64,000 nt of DNA. Source: Entomortierella parvispora (lineage: Eukaryota > Mortierellomycota > Mortierellomycetes > Mortierellales > Mortierellaceae). Positions 33,699-44,446 of this stretch are shown in pieces (within the stretch, counting starts at the first letter, position 1; the number at the start of each line of letters is the position of its first letter). The notes below the pieces were generated by a model. That model was not told the origin of the DNA. It saw only the letters and a program-made list of their open reading frames with translations, and made no database searches. The stretch covers positions 1,116,001 to 1,180,000 of the forward strand of contig OY752140.1 in NCBI GenBank assembly GCA_963573315.1, read 5' to 3'. The position numbers were made by a program, and so were the translations under genes.

Positions 33699-36218
33699 AT
33701 GGCCACTGCCTCCCCCTCCCCCTCCTCTTTCACACCAAGCGCATCCCATCTTCAACTGCTCCTTCAGCAACATCACGCCCTGCAGAAGCAAGAGCAGGAG
33801 GCGCAAGATAGGCTCCAGAACGAAAGGCTTCTCCGCGAACAGGAACAGTTGCAAAAACGACTAGACAATGACTCCTCTTCCCCACCATCATCCTCTACGA
33901 CCTCTTCGTCCTCGTCCCTGGCTGCAGACGCACAGTCCGTGGCCGCTTACATGAGCGCCTTCCTCAACGTCTCTGCTGTAGTTGACAACAGAACAAACAC
34001 TCTAAAATTCACCCCAGATGTCATGACCATTGACCCTTCCCAGACATCATTCTCGCCCCTGCCGATCCCCAACACGGACAGGACCTTGGGCACAATTGCC
34101 CCGTCCTCCACTATGCTCCATCCTTCCTCCCCCTCGGGAGGAACCACATCCCTTGCCTCCGCGAAATTGCCTCATTCCTCCTCTTTCTCCTCGTCTTCTG
34201 TTTCTAAATCGCTCAAGGTGACCACGAAATCGCACAGCAAAAGGGCATCCGTGTCCGCATCATCTTTGTCCTTGACAAGAGCAAACTCGGGACCGACGTC
34301 CGAGACATTGATGCTCCACCGGCAAGAATGCTACAATTGTGGGGTGACAAAGACTCCGCTGTGGAGGCGGACCGCAGATCGATTGCATTCGCTCTGCAAC
34401 GCTTGTGGGTTGTATTATAAGCAGTACAAGGCCAATCGGCCATTGGTTGCCCGACCTACCAGCAAGGACACCACGGCAGCGACCGATGCTTATCTGCAAC
34501 AAAAGAATCCATCGAATCCTCATAGCAGCGGCAACGGCACGGCATTGGACCAGCCTCATTTGATCAAGAAGCGAAAGACGATGGAAGGTGACGGATCTGT
34601 TGGGTCGGTTTCGGTCAAGGTCGAGCCACCCGAAAACAACACCGGTGCCAGCCAACAGCAACAACGGGATCAATCATACTCCCAGACCCTCAAAACCCTT
34701 CTGCCGCAACCACCCTCGGTGTTTGATGAAAATGAAAAGGGGGAGACGGCGTCCCGCGCATGGAGTGAGAGCACTGATCGCGAGGGCGACTGTGAAGGTG
34801 ACAGTGACTATGAGGCTGAGCTTTTGTCTGAACAAAACAGACGCGCTACCACGGCAGCTACAGCGAACGATGATTCCGGCAATGACTCCGATGATTCTGA
34901 TGTAGAACAAGAATCGCGACAGATCTCCCTGGAGGCTGACGAGCGACAGCATGGAGTCTCTGTAGATGGCCATCTTCCTCAAGGCAAGAATGGTGCAGGC
35001 TCTGGAACGGCTGCGAGTGGAATCGAGTGTGCCAACTGTGGACAGACCGAGACACCTCTCTGGCGCAAGGATGCCAAGGGTCAGTCGATCTGCAATGCCT
35101 GTGGATTGTACTCCCGTTTGCATCAGCGGGATCGGCCGGTAACGATGCGAAAGTCAAAGATTGCAAGACGGAAGCGTGATTGGGGGGCAGCACAGGAAAA
35201 GCTAGCCGCGAGTCAAGAATCAAATGCAGCAATGGTATCGGCAAGATTGACAGCTACATCAGCACCAGCACCAGTACCAGCGAACGCAGCTGAGAGTAAC
35301 AAGAACAAGAAGAAAAAGTTGGCCACAGCTTCCAGGGCGCAAGCTGAAAAGACTCTCACCCCTTCAAGCCCGACTATGGCGGGTGCTACCGCCGACGAGG
35401 ATGCTACCGCGAGTACGACTAATCCATCCCTGGTTCCGGTTGAGATGCGGTCGATGAACATCCCTGTCAGTTCTGAGGCTGACGCGGATGAGCTCGAGCT
35501 GTGCTTGTTGCCAGAAGACGACGAGGACATTGGAACAGTAAGTCATCGCCCACCCTACACGTAAGGCGATCTCGATATAGATCGTTCCTAACCCTCATTT
35601 TTTGTTCATCTCGTCACAGCACATCCCCACACCCATTTCGAGTGCGTCAATGTCTCCGAACATGTCCGATTCCTTGTCTTCCATGGCCCTCAATAGTGGT
35701 CCACTCTCACCTTCTTTGACGGCTTCGCCGCCAACGACAGCCTTACCCTCGCCTTTCTTGAACCTGAATTTGAACCCGCTCTTGCTTCAACAGTATCAAC
35801 AGCACTTGCAGAATCAGATGGCCCAAGGTTTGTCCACACCTGCCACCACTGCCGCAACTTCTATCCCGGGATCAACGGCGGTAGTGGAGGAACTGTTCCA
35901 CCCTAACCCATGGTTGAGCTCCTTGTTCAGCAATGGTGCTGCCCAATACCCGACATTGGCATCCTTGAGCAATGTCTCGGCGATGCCTCAAGATCCCATG
36001 TTGCTTGCAAGACTCCAGCAGATTCAACAACTCCAGCAACAACAACAACAACAGCAGCAGCATCAACAGGTCAATACAGGCTCACCGACCTCTCCAATGA
36101 GCATGGGACACCATACCCCTGCTTTTGTTGGACCTCCTCGACCAAATCCGATCCTGACCAGTCCACAGGTTTTGCAAAACCTCCATCAACAACTCCAACA
36201 GAAGCAGCAGCAACCACC

Positions 36219-36263
<45 letters not shown>

Positions 36264-36693
36264 GCGCGAACACCAACAGCAACAACAACAACAACTGCAT
36301 CTGCAAGACGCCAATAAGAAAGTTCCTCAAAGCGCCTTGATCTTGGACAGCACCCGATTCACGCAATTGATGAACAAAATGAGTAAGCCTCAGCTCTCCA
36401 TGTTCTTGACCATCCTGGAGGAGCGCTGTGGGGCCCTGCGTCATCGACTCTCGGGTGAAGATGATGAGGTAGAAAGAGTGGATACGAACGAAATGATGAT
36501 GATGTTGAACCATCCTCATTTTGCATCGATGGATAACGGCCCTGGAGGATACTACTACGCGTCTTCCTCTTCTTCGTCTTCATCCTTGTCCTCCTCCACC
36601 TCCACATCTTCAATAACCGAAGGAAACCCCGCCCAAATCAAGTCTGGACATTTGCGCACTTTAAGCGACGTCTCTTCTGACTTTATGATGTAG
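33699..36693 (+). CDS. Two-finger GATA-type transcription factor (970 aa)
   Basis: Two exons (33699-35537, 35620-36693) encode 970 residues. GATA factors bind WGATAR sites; fungal members control nitrogen, iron, light or development. Finger 1 begins at C211 (CYNCGVTKTPLWRR, ending CNACGLYYKQY) with an 18-residue loop. Finger 2 begins at C444 (CANCGQTETPLWRK, ending CNACGLYSRLH) with a 17-residue loop and a basic tail (KSKIARRKRD). The two are joined by about 200 acidic, disordered residues. The Cys-rich motif that sits between the fingers of iron repressors (SreA/Fep1) is absent, so an iron role is not supported. The N-terminus has a Gln-rich coiled-coil stretch. Exon 2 is Pro/Gln-rich with several polyQ runs (about 36040-36070 and 36220-36300) and a C-terminal helical block (RFTQLMNKMSKPQLSMFLTI). 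Two AATAAA signals at 36771-36783. Confidence 0.92.
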
Positions 36694-36840
36694 AAAAAGC
36701 AATCCCCATCCCCCCCCCTCTCTCTCCCTTTTCTTTGTATATTTCGCACATAGTTCTTTGTATAGTAGAGAATAAAGAATAAATCTGTTCAAACACAACA
36801 ACACAGCCTGGTGAAGATTGTATTTTAGCAACTCTACGGT

Positions 36841-39230
36841 TTAGGCTACTTCAAAGATGGGCGAGGCAAAGCCGTTTCCTTCATAGAGCGGATAGAGTGA
36901 CAAGCGTTGAAATGGAGTCGATTGTTTGTCGTAGTAGTATCCCTCCACACATCCATCCGACCGTCGCATCGAAACATAGTAAAACCCTGCAATCGTCAGT
37001 CCCGCAGTGTGTTCACTCACGTTGACAAAGTTTTTCTCTATGTTACATCCATGGATGGCAGGATACGATGTAGACAAATGATAAAGATCAGTAAATGGTA
37101 GTTCATACACTACAAGGCAAGACATGGCAAGAAACAAAACAATAGAGCACAAAGAGTCTGTCGTTTACCTTTCCATCGCATGAAAATGTATTTTTGATTA
37201 ATGTGTCCAACAAACTTGCCATTCTTGGCTCCCTTGATAATAACCTTTTCATCTACTCCTTGAAAGACCTCTAGGCGCTTCCAGTGTTCCAAGTCTGTCT
37301 TTGATCTCGCTGCCCATTTCTTTGTCCAAAGATTGTAGTTCTCAAAGTCCACGATCTATCATGCAGATGGCGAATAGGAATTAAAGGATGAAGGACTTAG
37401 CAAATTGCTAAATATAGTGTCACGAGTCTTTACCTCGCCTTCCCAGAAAGTCACCACTTTGGATGCAGACATTGGCACGTCCAGCGCTTCCATCAGACCA
37501 CAGACAGTTCCCGACTCGTGATCCACCTCGCTAATTGTCTGAAGTGAGGACAGCAAAAGAAAGCGCCCGCGTGGTTAAAAAAAAATTACAAGGAATTACA
37601 ACAGGAATTCAAATGAAAGGGATCATACCACTTTGACTGCCCACTCTTCTGTTTCACCTAACCGAGGTCCAACCAAGCTTGGGCATTGGATCTTCAGGCT
37701 CTGTGAGCCACTAAAAATTTGGCCCGGTTGCAAGAAACAGCAAGGTCGACGAGGATGATTCCGTCTGGGTGGTCGACCTTCGAAGGGTGGGGACGTCAAT
37801 GGATCCCAAAGGTCCCTGCCTTGAGTAAATGTCCTGGGGACGAAAATCGAGGTAACAAAGGATGGTAAGGAGGTGATTGTGGTCGAGATGGTGCGAGGCC
37901 GATGGTTGTAATGATACTGTTGTTGATGGTGACGGTGTTGAGACGGCGGTGGTTCAACCTCCATCATGGAGGCCTCTGGGTAATCGACTCCTGCCAGAGA
38001 GGGTCGGACCTGCGCACTACTGGATCCTCCACCTATATCGGAGTCGTGGGGGGCAGGTATAATCGGCTGCCCGTTTCTGTCCAATTCCTCTTCTTGTGGT
38101 TTGAAAGCACCTGTTGACGCATGAGAATCAGTAATCGGCGAGGCCATCCTGGAAGAGCTTTCTGATGTCACCGGCGACGAGGCTAAAGAGGACAGAGAGG
38201 AAGAAGAGAGATGCTGTTGATGTCTGGCTGGAGGTCCCCAGTTGAATGGGAGATTACTCCTCGAGGAGCCTGTGAAGGAATGGCGGGGTGAAAGAGAGTG
38301 TGGGTGAGCTACCGCATGCCGGCGCTCAGTAATACGACTGGAGTTCGAGGGGACTGGTAAAGTGGATGATCCTTGAAGTCGACCATTTGACCGACCTCCA
38401 ATGAAAGAGTACTGATGGTCGCCGCCTACGCTATCTGAAGCTCCGCGATTGTCATCTGTATGCCTAACCAATCTTCGGGTGTTTGTGTCGGCAGTAGTGC
38501 GAGCGTCTTGTCTTGGTGCAGATTCGATGGCGAGAGACAAGGATGGCGACTCTCTACTGAATCGAACTGTTCTCTCTGAGGTTCCAGATCGATAGGGATG
38601 GTGTTGCGGGTGGAAAGGCTGGAGGTAGGCATGGTTATGCCTATGGGGTCGATCGTCTGTTGTTGTGGATGATTGCGAATCCATGGCGGCGTCATGGGGG
38701 CTGCGGTCTGCAGACAAGGAGGTCCTGCCTCCAACGTCTCCAGTGGCATTGTCAGCGCTGTCGACACTCATAGTTGGTAAGCCTGCGAGGATGACGGGTG
38801 TCGAGCTCGGACTCGAGGCCAGAATGTCCTGTATTCGCCCAAGATCAAGGTGATTGCTCCGACTGCCTTGACTTCGGCCTGTAGTTCCTTCTGATAGATC
38901 AGTATCAAAACCATGTTCTTCCTCGTCATCATCATCATCAGCGTCGCCTTCGACCCCCTCACTGTAATCAGCAAGCTGCCAATGAGCAGCCATGTCCCAG
39001 CGTCCCGAGAGAGGAGCCTCAAAGTCCGAGTAGCTCTCGTGGCTATTGTTGCTTGGAAGGTTGGTCAAGCTCAAGCCTTGTTGCAACTCTAGTTCAGAGA
39101 GGTTGGAAAAATCCGAGGATGCGTCTGCGTCCGAGTCCCTTGGATCGCTCGAGTGTACATGGAGATGCATGGCAGGCTGGGTCGATTGTCCGCTTGACTC
39201 TTCAAGAAGTCTGCGTCGTGGAGATGACAT
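36841..39230 (-). CDS. GID4: GID4/VID24-family substrate receptor of the GID E3 ligase (720 aa)
   Basis: Four exons on the minus strand: 39230-37629, 37538-37434, 37355-37169, 37109-36841. The product is 720 residues. Gid4/Vid24 recognises N-terminal degrons such as Pro-starting gluconeogenic enzymes for ubiquitination by the GID/CTLH complex. The VID24 beta-barrel fills the C-terminal third (about 505-720). Family landmarks are GQIFSGSQSLK, FWEGEIVDFENYNLWTKKW, LEHWKRLEVFQ, INQKYIFMRWK, and ISxAGFYYVSMRR-like GLTIAGFYYVSMRRSDGCVE followed by GYYYDKQSTPFQRL. The 500-residue N-terminus is Ser/His-rich and acidic without recognised domains, so the protein is about twice the usual size. It could equally be a Gid10/Gid11-like paralogue. 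The gene is tail to tail with the GATA factor gene, with only 147 bases between stop codons. Confidence 0.88.
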
Positions 39231-39672
39231 CCTGGAGGAACTGCACTAGCAAAGGAAGTGAGGCTGGGTCTTTGTCTCGTTGTGCTGCAAAAAGAGAACG
39301 CAGAGAACGCAGTGACACTAACGGGTCGGGAGAGGGCAGGATAGGGGTGGGGTAGAGCAGGACACTGCAGGTCAGAAGGAGCGGGTAGCTCTTCTTTTCT
39401 TTGCCTTTGTCGACTCAAGCCTAGGAAGACAGAAAGGAGCGAAGGAGTGAAGGGGTCGGAGGGTGAAAACTAGGGAAAGTGGCGAGAGCGCAGCAAGAAA
39501 TGAGAAGCAGAGAGGGGGTTGGGTAGAAATCAAGACAGCAGAAGATGAAGGATGAGAAGGAGGGGAGATGCAAGCAGGGAAGGAGAAGCTCAGGAGGATA
39601 GCAGGAAAGTAGCAAAGATGAAAGGGATGAAAGGGAAGGAGAGAGGGATTGGGTTGTCCATGCGTTGTGCAA

Positions 39673-39722
39673 ATGCATGCATGCATGCATGCATGCATGC
39701 TTTTTTTTTTTTTTTTTTTTTT
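39673..39722. repeat. (ATGC)7 microsatellite fused to T22
   Basis: Seven perfect ATGC units (39673-39700) run directly into 22 T (39701-39722). The tetranucleotide array is self-complementary and can fold on itself. It lies about 440 bases upstream of the GID4 start on the minus strand. Confidence 0.92.
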
Positions 39723-40026
39723 CCAAGTGTGCCTGCCACGTGACATTTTTTCCATCTTGCAAAGAGGGAAACGGGGGAAACGGTGCCAGTGGTGCTGTCC
39801 TGTGCGGGGCTGCAGAGAGAGGTACGCCTCCCGGCATGCATGGCGCATGAATAGGAGAATAAAAACAAGACCCAACGGCGGCAGGGGAGGGGGAGAGAAG
39901 GAAGCACACAGGCAGACAGACAGACAGGCATGGTGATGATGGACACACCACGAAGCACGAACAGAGAGAGCAAAAGAGAAAGATCCGCCCGCAAATTGGT
40001 TCCACAACAATTTACGAGTTATTTGA

Positions 40027-40049
40027 TTTTTTTTTTTTTTTTTTTTTTT
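40027..40049. repeat. T23 homopolymer
   Basis: Pure run of 23 T in the divergent GID4/phosphatase interval. Confidence 0.9.
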
Positions 40050-41462
40050 GCCCTGGTGCCAGGGGTTGCCCATGTCGGCTGCTTTCTTTGTCTCTTTTCT
40101 TCTTCCTCCCTCCTTCCCTCCATTTCTTCGCTTATTCTTCCTCCTCGTCGTCTCTCTTCCTTCTCTCTCCTCCTCCTTCTCCACGGCTGCATCCTCCTCT
40201 GGAGTGCACTCCTTGCGTCGCATTCATCTCCTCATTCTCCATTCCATCTCCCCAGTCGTCGATTCTCCTTTCACAATCTCCTTCTCTCTCTCATCTCATC
40301 AGTCTCTTGCCAACCTTCCTCACACGCAGAGCATTCTCAACACCGAGGCCGGACCTCCCTTCCGCCTCGTCTTTGGACTGATTTTCCTCTTCTCATCCTC
40401 TCGGTCTGTCTGCTTCTGCTGGTAAGAGCCAAAGAACCTCTGGCCGACACGCTCCCGTACCTGCAGTGTGCCGCCCTGTCCCTTTTATCGTTCGAGTAAT
40501 CGATCCGGCCTTGACAAACATCCGCAATTGCACCCTGTCTCTTCTTCTGAGCACCCGCCTGTTGTGAGCATCGAGCGAGGATCTGTGTTGTCCTCTCTTC
40601 CCCTTTTGTCCATGATCATTCTTGGCAGCACACCTCACCCTCTTTCATGTTCTACACCTTCCCACTTTCTCCTCCTCTCCCCCTTTGCGCGTTTCGGATC
40701 CAAACCGAATGACCGCATGCTTCACTCTCTACCCCCTTTTGCATCTCTACCTGGTGGTCGTAGCTCCTCTACACTCACCACACGAAATTGCTTTTCCCTG
40801 CCAATGAAATGAAATTTCTGGTCTGGTCACAAACCTATCTACTTCTCCCCTAGTCCTTTTGGTCTGGTGCTGTTGGGCCATCGGTAATTTTAATTGCAAA
40901 TTACTGCCCGCCTGCTCCTGCTGCTCCTGGCGCTCCTGCTTGTCCCTGCCCTATTTTCCTCGCCCCTTGATGACGGTGTTGTCCACACCAGACTGTGCGT
41001 GTGCATGTGCGTGTGGGTGTGTGTCGTGAATAGGGCTGCGAAGAAAAACATTGGCCTACTGCGACTAATCTCTCCACACCAGTCCATGGCAGTTGAGTGT
41101 TCTTGTATCGAGCAAGAAGCGAGATTCTATTCTCGGCCGCTTAGCAACGGCAGAGGTTGTACCTCCTTTTTCTGTCAACTGTTTGAGGATCGCATCCTGA
41201 CACGCTGGGCTGGGTGGCGGTTGGGGTGCGTCGTAGATGACACAAACTTCTTGCGAATAATCGTTGCAAGTCCAGCCACAGTGACACGCTCAAGTCTCCT
41301 GGACTTCCGTGCCAATCCTTTGTTCATGTCATCCAACCTCCTACCTCTCTCTTCCTTCCCTCCACCTTGTCCAACCATTACCTACACAACAAACAGAAAG
41401 TGCGCTGCAAGCTGACCAATAATTCTCCGTCATCCAAACAGACAATAATCCCCTGGATCGTA

Positions 41463-44054
41463 ATGCTTTCCACCGTGACCTCCTTACCATCAGGGTCCCC
41501 CTTGTCTGCGTCTTCTCAGCTATCAGAATCGCAGCCGATGTTGCCCTCCCCAGCGACCTCGGACTTGACTTCAACCTCGATACTTGATCCATCGCCAGCA
41601 TTAGGCATGCGCCCGACTTCGCACTCATTCTCGCTCCAACGACCTCTCTTGGCTGAGGAGGTGAAGAGGACCAGAAACTCAAAGAGACTCTCTCTTTTGG
41701 TTCCTCCCTCGCCAGGAAAAATCGAGACCTTAGCCACAATTGCTGCCTCCGCCAATTCTCCCCTATTTCCCCAGCCATCCACGCCCTCTTTCTCATCCCC
41801 GATGCCCTCCACTCCTAGACAACGACGTGCAATGGCCCTCTCGGCTCCAATATCGCTGCCTACGACCTCATCAGAGAATACAAGGAGACAGAGTCAGCTA
41901 TGGCTAGATCAAGCTCTCCCCTCGCCACGGATACCCCTTTCGTCCAGCAACGTCGCAGAGATTCAGCAGCAACAGCGGCGTCGACCCATCTCGGCGTACT
42001 TTGCCGACTTTAGTGTGGAGTGTGGGGCGGCTTCTCCTTATACCACTCAGCCAGTCTCTGTCTTACCTCACCTATACTTGGGAGCTGAACACAATGCCAT
42101 GGACGCATCGGTGCTAACACGACTTGGGATCACGGGAGTATTGAATGTGGCGGTCGAAATCGCCGAGGAGTCAGCTGCAACATCTACTGCTACAGGATCG
42201 ACACAGTTGGCAAAAGAATCTTTAGGCAACGTTGAGCGCCCTGACAACAACAGCGACAGTAACTCTTGCCACTGGAAGCAAGGAATCCAATACAAGAGCT
42301 TGGCATGGTCTCATCACCAGAGAAACTTGCTTGCCGAGTTCCCCGAGGCGTTTGAGTTTATTGATCGAATCCGGACAGAAGGCGGCAAGGTCTTGGTTCA
42401 TTGCCAACTGGGCGTTTCGCGTTCAGCATCACTGGTGATCGCTTATGTCATGCAATCCCGGGGCATGGGTTTGAATGAAGCTTACGACTTTGTCAAGGCG
42501 CGCTCGGCAGTCATTTCACCCAACATGAGTCTGATGTATCAGCTAGCAGAGTTTGAAAAGACTCAAAGGTCATCAAAGTCTGTAAAAGCTCCAGGAATCA
42601 GGCGGGGTGAGAAGGATGGAAATCCAGATACGGACGCGGACGAAGAGTCATACCCTTATCCAACGGAAATGGACTCAGAGATGAGCAGCAACCATGAGCA
42701 AAGCGCGGCTCAAACATTGGATACGACCACAGCGGCCATGGCTCCGTCGACACCTATTGCATCAACGTTCTCTGTATCATCGACAGTATCGAGCGCCTCG
42801 CCCCTGTCTTCAAATGTATTGGCTCGAGTAGCGACGCGTCCGCGTTCTTCCCATGCTCGATCAATTCTGGTACCTGTGCCCCATGATATTCTCAGGTCGC
42901 CTGCGAGGGAAGACTCGTTATCTGTATCGACGACACGGATCCCGGACTCACCAACAAGTGAATCCCAAACTGCACTCTCTCCTCCGATACCCCTCTTCTT
43001 TTCTGAAGGAATCTCGAACCTGCCTTCGTCCAATTCGCCGTCATCCACTTGTTCGCTTTCCTCCTTCACAACGTCGAATTATTCTCGGCCGTCCTCAACT
43101 TCCTCCATTTCCTCTGTCATCACAGTACCGACACTCTCTGGAGGTTCAGGATCAGGCGCAGCTGTCGTTGGGGCCTTGACCAAAAATGTAACCAAAGCAA
43201 TTGTGATCCCCACGACTGCCCAACCGCAGGAGCAATTGAGCGCGGTCATCATCCCTTCTCAAAACGTCGTGGTTACTTCACAGCCGCTAATTGTGACAGA
43301 AGCACCGATGGCGATTCCAGCACCGCAACTTTTACACACCCATCGACCGTCCTTACCTGTCATGGCATCACCTCAGGCTCGGGCAAAGAGAGTTTCGCTG
43401 CATCAAGCTTATGTCCAAGATACGTCCACAGGCTCCAGAGTTCTGTCATCAGAGTCACATCCGCGCCCGCATCCTCAGCATCTTGAACAGAAACAACATA
43501 CCCATGCATCACCCTCATCATTAGTATCCCTATCAGCCCTGCCCCCAACACGTTCTCATACCCTGGCAACGGTCCTCACTCGACCTTGGTCGAGTTTTCA
43601 TAACACCCATCTTTCACAACAAGACTCGGTTCAAACGCAACCTCCACTCCAACACTATCCTCTTTATACGCGTCAGTCCTCCAACTCCTCCACGATGATG
43701 GCATCTGGTTTCATGAACCAGAACCAAGACACTGCAGCTGGTGTAGGCGGGGCGACTTTGTTCCCCTCTACTAGTAGTCCCGCTCCCCCTTTGGCTTCTC
43801 CCTCGAGTCGAATCAGGGCCATTACTGTGGATGGAAGTGAGAGCTTTGGAGGGAAGAATGGTGTTCCTCTCCGAGGAATCTATTCCGCGGACCAAAATCC
43901 CTCAGAGTCGATTTTCTCGCCAAGACCATTTTCTCCCCCTCCACCCTCACTTATGGCAGCAGCGACAACGACAACGGTCGATCAAGTCTCTGCACTCGCA
44001 AACAGGAACAGATCGTTTGGAGGGTTCTATCAATCGTTGAGGATGGAAGGATGA
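41463..44054 (+). CDS. Dual-specificity protein phosphatase, MAPK-phosphatase-like (863 aa)
   Basis: Intronless; the first ATG in the frame is at 41463 (MLSTVTSLPSG), giving 863 residues. The phosphatase domain (about 198-365) starts VLPHLYLGAEHNAMD. It contains the signature HCQLGVSRS with nucleophile C314 and phosphate-binding R320, and ends with AYDFVKARSAVISPNMSLMY, as in fungal Msg5/Pmp1-type enzymes that switch off MAP kinases. About 40 low-complexity residues interrupt the domain between LNVAVEIAEE and IQYKSLAW. At the general-acid loop the sequence is W282-SHHQ; related fungal enzymes, as I recall them, have an Asp near here. Long Ser/Pro/Thr-rich flanks with basic patches (VKRTRNSKRLSLLVPP) probably carry docking and regulatory sites. 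MAPK specificity is inferred from the family. Confidence 0.88.
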   Translation: MLSTVTSLPSGSPLSASSQLSESQPMLPSPATSDLTSTSILDPSPALGMRPTSHSFSLQRPLLAEEVKRTRNSKRLSLLVPPSPGKIETLATIAASANSPLFPQPSTPSFSSPMPSTPRQRRAMALSAPISLPTTSSENTRRQSQLWLDQALPSPRIPLSSSNVAEIQQQQRRRPISAYFADFSVECGAASPYTTQPVSVLPHLYLGAEHNAMDASVLTRLGITGVLNVAVEIAEESAATSTATGSTQLAKESLGNVERPDNNSDSNSCHWKQGIQYKSLAWSHHQRNLLAEFPEAFEFIDRIRTEGGKVLVHCQLGVSRSASLVIAYVMQSRGMGLNEAYDFVKARSAVISPNMSLMYQLAEFEKTQRSSKSVKAPGIRRGEKDGNPDTDADEESYPYPTEMDSEMSSNHEQSAAQTLDTTTAAMAPSTPIASTFSVSSTVSSASPLSSNVLARVATRPRSSHARSILVPVPHDILRSPAREDSLSVSTTRIPDSPTSESQTALSPPIPLFFSEGISNLPSSNSPSSTCSLSSFTTSNYSRPSSTSSISSVITVPTLSGGSGSGAAVVGALTKNVTKAIVIPTTAQPQEQLSAVIIPSQNVVVTSQPLIVTEAPMAIPAPQLLHTHRPSLPVMASPQARAKRVSLHQAYVQDTSTGSRVLSSESHPRPHPQHLEQKQHTHASPSSLVSLSALPPTRSHTLATVLTRPWSSFHNTHLSQQDSVQTQPPLQHYPLYTRQSSNSSTMMASGFMNQNQDTAAGVGGATLFPSTSSPAPPLASPSSRIRAITVDGSESFGGKNGVPLRGIYSADQNPSESIFSPRPFSPPPPSLMAAATTTTVDQVSALANRNRSFGGFYQSLRMEG

Positions 44055-44446
44055 ACTGTTTTGTCCTTTTCTCTTTCTTTTTTTTTTCCTTTTCTCGTTT
44101 TTATTCTTTCTTTGTCCCTTTCCCAATGTACATAGTTGTTTTTTTCTTGACGCCTTCTTCATGTCATTTTCTTTCTTTTCTTTTCTTTTTTTTTTCTTCA
44201 ATGAAATCCTGTATTGCATGCCCGAAAACTTGTAACCTCGCTCTGATGATGATGCTTATGTAAACGGTGATCGGAGAAAGGTTTACTTTGTAATATACAC
44301 AAGATAAAGAGGGGAGAGGGAAAAGAAATGATAAAAAAAATGATACGGCTCAGAGTGAGAAGAAAGGAAGGAAAGAAAAAGCGGGAGAATCTGAAAAGAT
44401 GGGCTATGTACAAAGTGGTTGTGTGTGTGTTTTCTTTACTTGATAT
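44055..44446. other. Convergent 3' region, phosphatase / bZIP
   Basis: 392 bases between two stop codons, T-rich near 44060-44200, holding both 3' untranslated regions and no gene. Confidence 0.65.

Larger units (their letters stand above)
39231..41462. other. Divergent non-coding interval, 2.2 kb, GID4 / phosphatase
   Basis: Shared upstream region of two divergent genes. It holds an (ATGC)7-T22 element, a T23 run, GACA/GGCA-type microsatellites near 39911-39930 and long pyrimidine-rich blocks (about 40080-40340) on +. Open frames here are low-complexity by-products of the pyrimidine bias. Confidence 0.65.

Noticed and set aside
39372-40223. 283-codon minus-strand open frame next to GID4
   Set aside because: It runs through two homopolymers and the ATGC array (Lys and Cys-Met-His repeats), so it is an artefact of repeats.
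40894-41415. Open frame beginning with a leucine-rich, signal-peptide-like stretch
   Set aside because: It has no ATG at its start (the first codon is TTG). The Leu run comes from a GCTCCT-type repeat, and the frame sits in the phosphatase leader region.
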